From Flavobacteriales bacterium (GTDB lineage: Bacteria; Bacteroidota; Bacteroidia; Flavobacteriales_D; Sanyastnellaceae), in assembly GCA_947448135.1 (NCBI GenBank), contig CANFLZ010000005.1, positions 1-64,000 of the forward strand: a DNA stretch of 64,000 nucleotides. Reading direction: 5' to 3'. Each line of letters starts with the position of its first letter. Position 1 is the first letter of the stretch. The notes beneath the pieces were generated by a model, which was given only the letters and a program-made list of their open reading frames with translations, searched no databases and was not told the DNA's origin. The position numbers and the translations under genes were made by a program. Shown here piece by piece: positions 62,602 to 64,000 of the stretch.

Positions 62602-64000
62602 GTGAATGTAGAATTAATCATTAATCAAACTTCGAAAGGGGTTCATCTTGCCGTGCTACATGATCGGCAATTGGTGGAGCTTTATCACGAAGATGCTACT
62701 CAGAACTATGCAGTAGGTGATGTTTATTTGGGGAAAGTGCGCAAGCTTGTTCCTCATTTGAATGCAGCCTTTGTAGAGGTGGGTCATGAACGTGATGCCT
62801 TTCTGCATTATCTAGATTTGGGTCCTCATTTTGGCACGACATTGAATTTTGTTCGTGGTATTATGACGGGGACTTCGAAATCTGCGCATTTGTCTACGGT
62901 AAAAATGTTACCGGAAATTCCGAAGGATGGTGTTATAAAAGACCAAATCGGTCAATCCAACCCTATTTTGGTTCAAGTTGCCAAAGAGCCAATTTCCAAT
63001 AAAGGACCTCGCGTTACTTGTGAAATAACGTTGGCAGGTAGATACTTGGTATTGGTTCCATTTTCAAACAAAGTTTCCCTGTCCAGTAGAATTGAGGACG
63101 AAGAAGAAAGAACGCGTCTAAGGAAGTTGATTCAAAATATTCGCCCAGCCAATTTTGGTGTAATCATTCGCACGCAAGCTGTGAATACAACGGTTGCAGA
63201 GTTGGATCAAGATTTATCTGATTTGGTAAAACGTTGGGAATTGCTGGTTAAAACATTGCCGCAAGCCAAAGCACCACAAAAGATTTTGAGTGAATTGGAC
63301 AAAACGTCTGCTGTTTTAAGGGATATTCTAAGCGATCGTTTCTCCGCTATTCATGTGAATCATCCAGAGCTGACAAAAACAGTCAAGAAATTCTTGCACA
63401 ATAGCGCTCCTGAATTAGAAGAAATTGTAAAAGAACACAAAGTTGATGATTTGTTTGATGCGTTTAATATTCATCGTCAAGTCAAGTCTTCTTTTGCCAA
63501 ACAAGTCAACTTAAAAAGTGGTGCTTATTTGATTGTGGAGCATACTGAGGCCATGCACGTGATCGATGTCAATAGCGGTAATCGCAAACAAGCCTCTGTG
63601 AAGGATCAGGAAGAGAATGCGCTTCAAACCAATTTGGAATGCGCCAAGGAAATTGCTCGATTGCTCAGATTGCGCGATATGGGTGGAATTATTTGTGTTG
63701 ATTTTATCGACATGCAAAATAAGGACAACCAGAAGAAGCTTCATGATGCGTTGAGAGACGCCATGAAAGATGATAAGGCCAAACACAATGTGTTAGCGCC
63801 AAGTCGTTTTGGTGTGGTCGAAATCACACGCGAACGCGTTAAGCCGGTTACCCAAGTAAAGACGACAGAACAATGTCCGAGCTGTCACGGAAAGGGCGTA
63901 GTTGAAGCATCTGTTCTTTATTCTGACCAATTGGAAAATGAGGTGAGGATGATAGCCGATGAAATGAAGGTTAAGTCTTTCATTATGCAAGTTCATCCAA
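62602..64000 (+). CDS. rng: Ribonuclease G/E family endoribonuclease, 3' partial
   Basis: Cleaves 5'-monophosphorylated single-stranded RNA in mRNA decay and rRNA processing. The frame starts at a GTG (VNVELIINQTSKGVHLAVL) and stays open to the right edge, so at least 466 residues are encoded. S1 domain with VGDVYLGKVRKLVPHLNAAFVEVG, then the catalytic DNase I-like region with AMHVIDVNSGNR and GGIICVDFIDM (metal-binding Asp residues), and the zinc-link Cys pair CPSC near residue 424. No ATG is available in frame near the start. The missing part is the C-terminal small domain. Confidence 0.95.
   Translation, partial: MNVELIINQTSKGVHLAVLHDRQLVELYHEDATQNYAVGDVYLGKVRKLVPHLNAAFVEVGHERDAFLHYLDLGPHFGTTLNFVRGIMTGTSKSAHLSTVKMLPEIPKDGVIKDQIGQSNPILVQVAKEPISNKGPRVTCEITLAGRYLVLVPFSNKVSLSSRIEDEEERTRLRKLIQNIRPANFGVIIRTQAVNTTVAELDQDLSDLVKRWELLVKTLPQAKAPQKILSELDKTSAVLRDILSDRFSAIHVNHPELTKTVKKFLHNSAPELEEIVKEHKVDDLFDAFNIHRQVKSSFAKQVNLKSGAYLIVEHTEAMHVIDVNSGNRKQASVKDQEENALQTNLECAKEIARLLRLRDMGGIICVDFIDMQNKDNQKKLHDALRDAMKDDKAKHNVLAPSRFGVVEITRERVKPVTQVKTTEQCPSCHGKGVVEASVLYSDQLENEVRMIADEMKVKSFIMQVHP

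Noticed and set aside
1-64000. Search by eye for tRNA genes, CRISPR arrays, insertion sequences, phage genes and toxin-antitoxin or defence islands
   Set aside because: No cloverleaf with conserved T-loop, no regularly spaced repeats, no transposase or integrase motif, and every sizeable gap is explained by promoters, terminators or leaders.

Overview
The window comes from the chromosome of a Bacteroidota bacterium, most likely an aerobic, moderately AT-rich member of the order Flavobacteriales (family not resolved). The evidence is phylum-specific. There are three proteins with type IX secretion (T9SS) C-terminal sorting domains and the gliding genes gldD and gldE. The quinol oxidase is an alternative complex III, and many genes are preceded by the Bacteroidota promoter element TAnnTTTG with little Shine-Dalgarno signal. 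All genes are close-packed. No intergenic stretch exceeds 300 bases, and I saw no tRNA, rRNA, CRISPR array, prophage or transposase gene.

Layout. 1-1422: the 3' end of a secreted T9SS protein carrying a REP-like palindrome, followed by two tandem hairpins. 1486-4729: aspS, plsC, gatC and a bacilliredoxin. 4772-7413: a DEAD-box RNA helicase with a structured 5' leader, then a fatty-acid desaturase five bases downstream. 7477-9781 (minus): tyrosine/homogentisate catabolism (hmgA, hpd). 9835-10266 (minus): a SPOR-domain protein. 10373-22137: one respiratory operon, actABCDEF-coxB-coxA, encoding alternative complex III and the first two subunits of an aa3/caa3-type oxidase. 22124-26140: a barrel protein, ruvB, queG and two unrecognised envelope proteins. 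26181-30862: birA (minus), then rsfS, ftsH, cdsA and psd. 30925-33291 (minus): universal stress protein, esterase and pdxJ. 33385-41138: CBS protein, nadK, an outer-membrane barrel protein, uppS, bamA, two Skp-like chaperones and murI, a cell-envelope biogenesis block. 41141-44518: a lysine-forming saccharopine/alanine dehydrogenase relative, with paaA and paaE diverging. 44558-50002: valS and a large secreted M43 metalloprotease. 56882 down to 50072 (minus): the overlapping chain rimP-nusA-infB-pssA-purS-hemL, with an attenuator-like leader. 57017-57949: a secreted MopE-like metal-binding-motif protein. 57950-61431 (minus): gldD, gldE, ssb, mutY. 61524-64000: an HU-like protein, a TPR protein, a 31-residue mS38/bS22-like ribosomal protein and the start of RNase G/E.

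How the parts fit together. The respiratory operon moves electrons from menaquinol to oxygen. The envelope genes (plsC, cdsA, pssA, psd, uppS, bamA, skp x2, murI and the gld genes) build the membrane and outer membrane. cdsA, pssA and psd together cover CDP-diacylglycerol to phosphatidylethanolamine. The T9SS cargo (a metalloprotease and two adhesin- or binding-like proteins) suggests a life degrading external polymers. hmgA/hpd and paaA/paaE point to use of aromatic amino acids and phenylacetate.

Most of the window is conserved housekeeping sequence. I did not find a clear new defence or biosynthetic system. The best leads are regulatory: a terminator/antiterminator-like leader ahead of the nusA operon, a structured leader ahead of a helicase-desaturase pair, and several promoters so close to ATG that the mRNAs should be leaderless. 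The best structural leads are a domain inserted in the M43 protease and an EF-hand-like loop in ActB.
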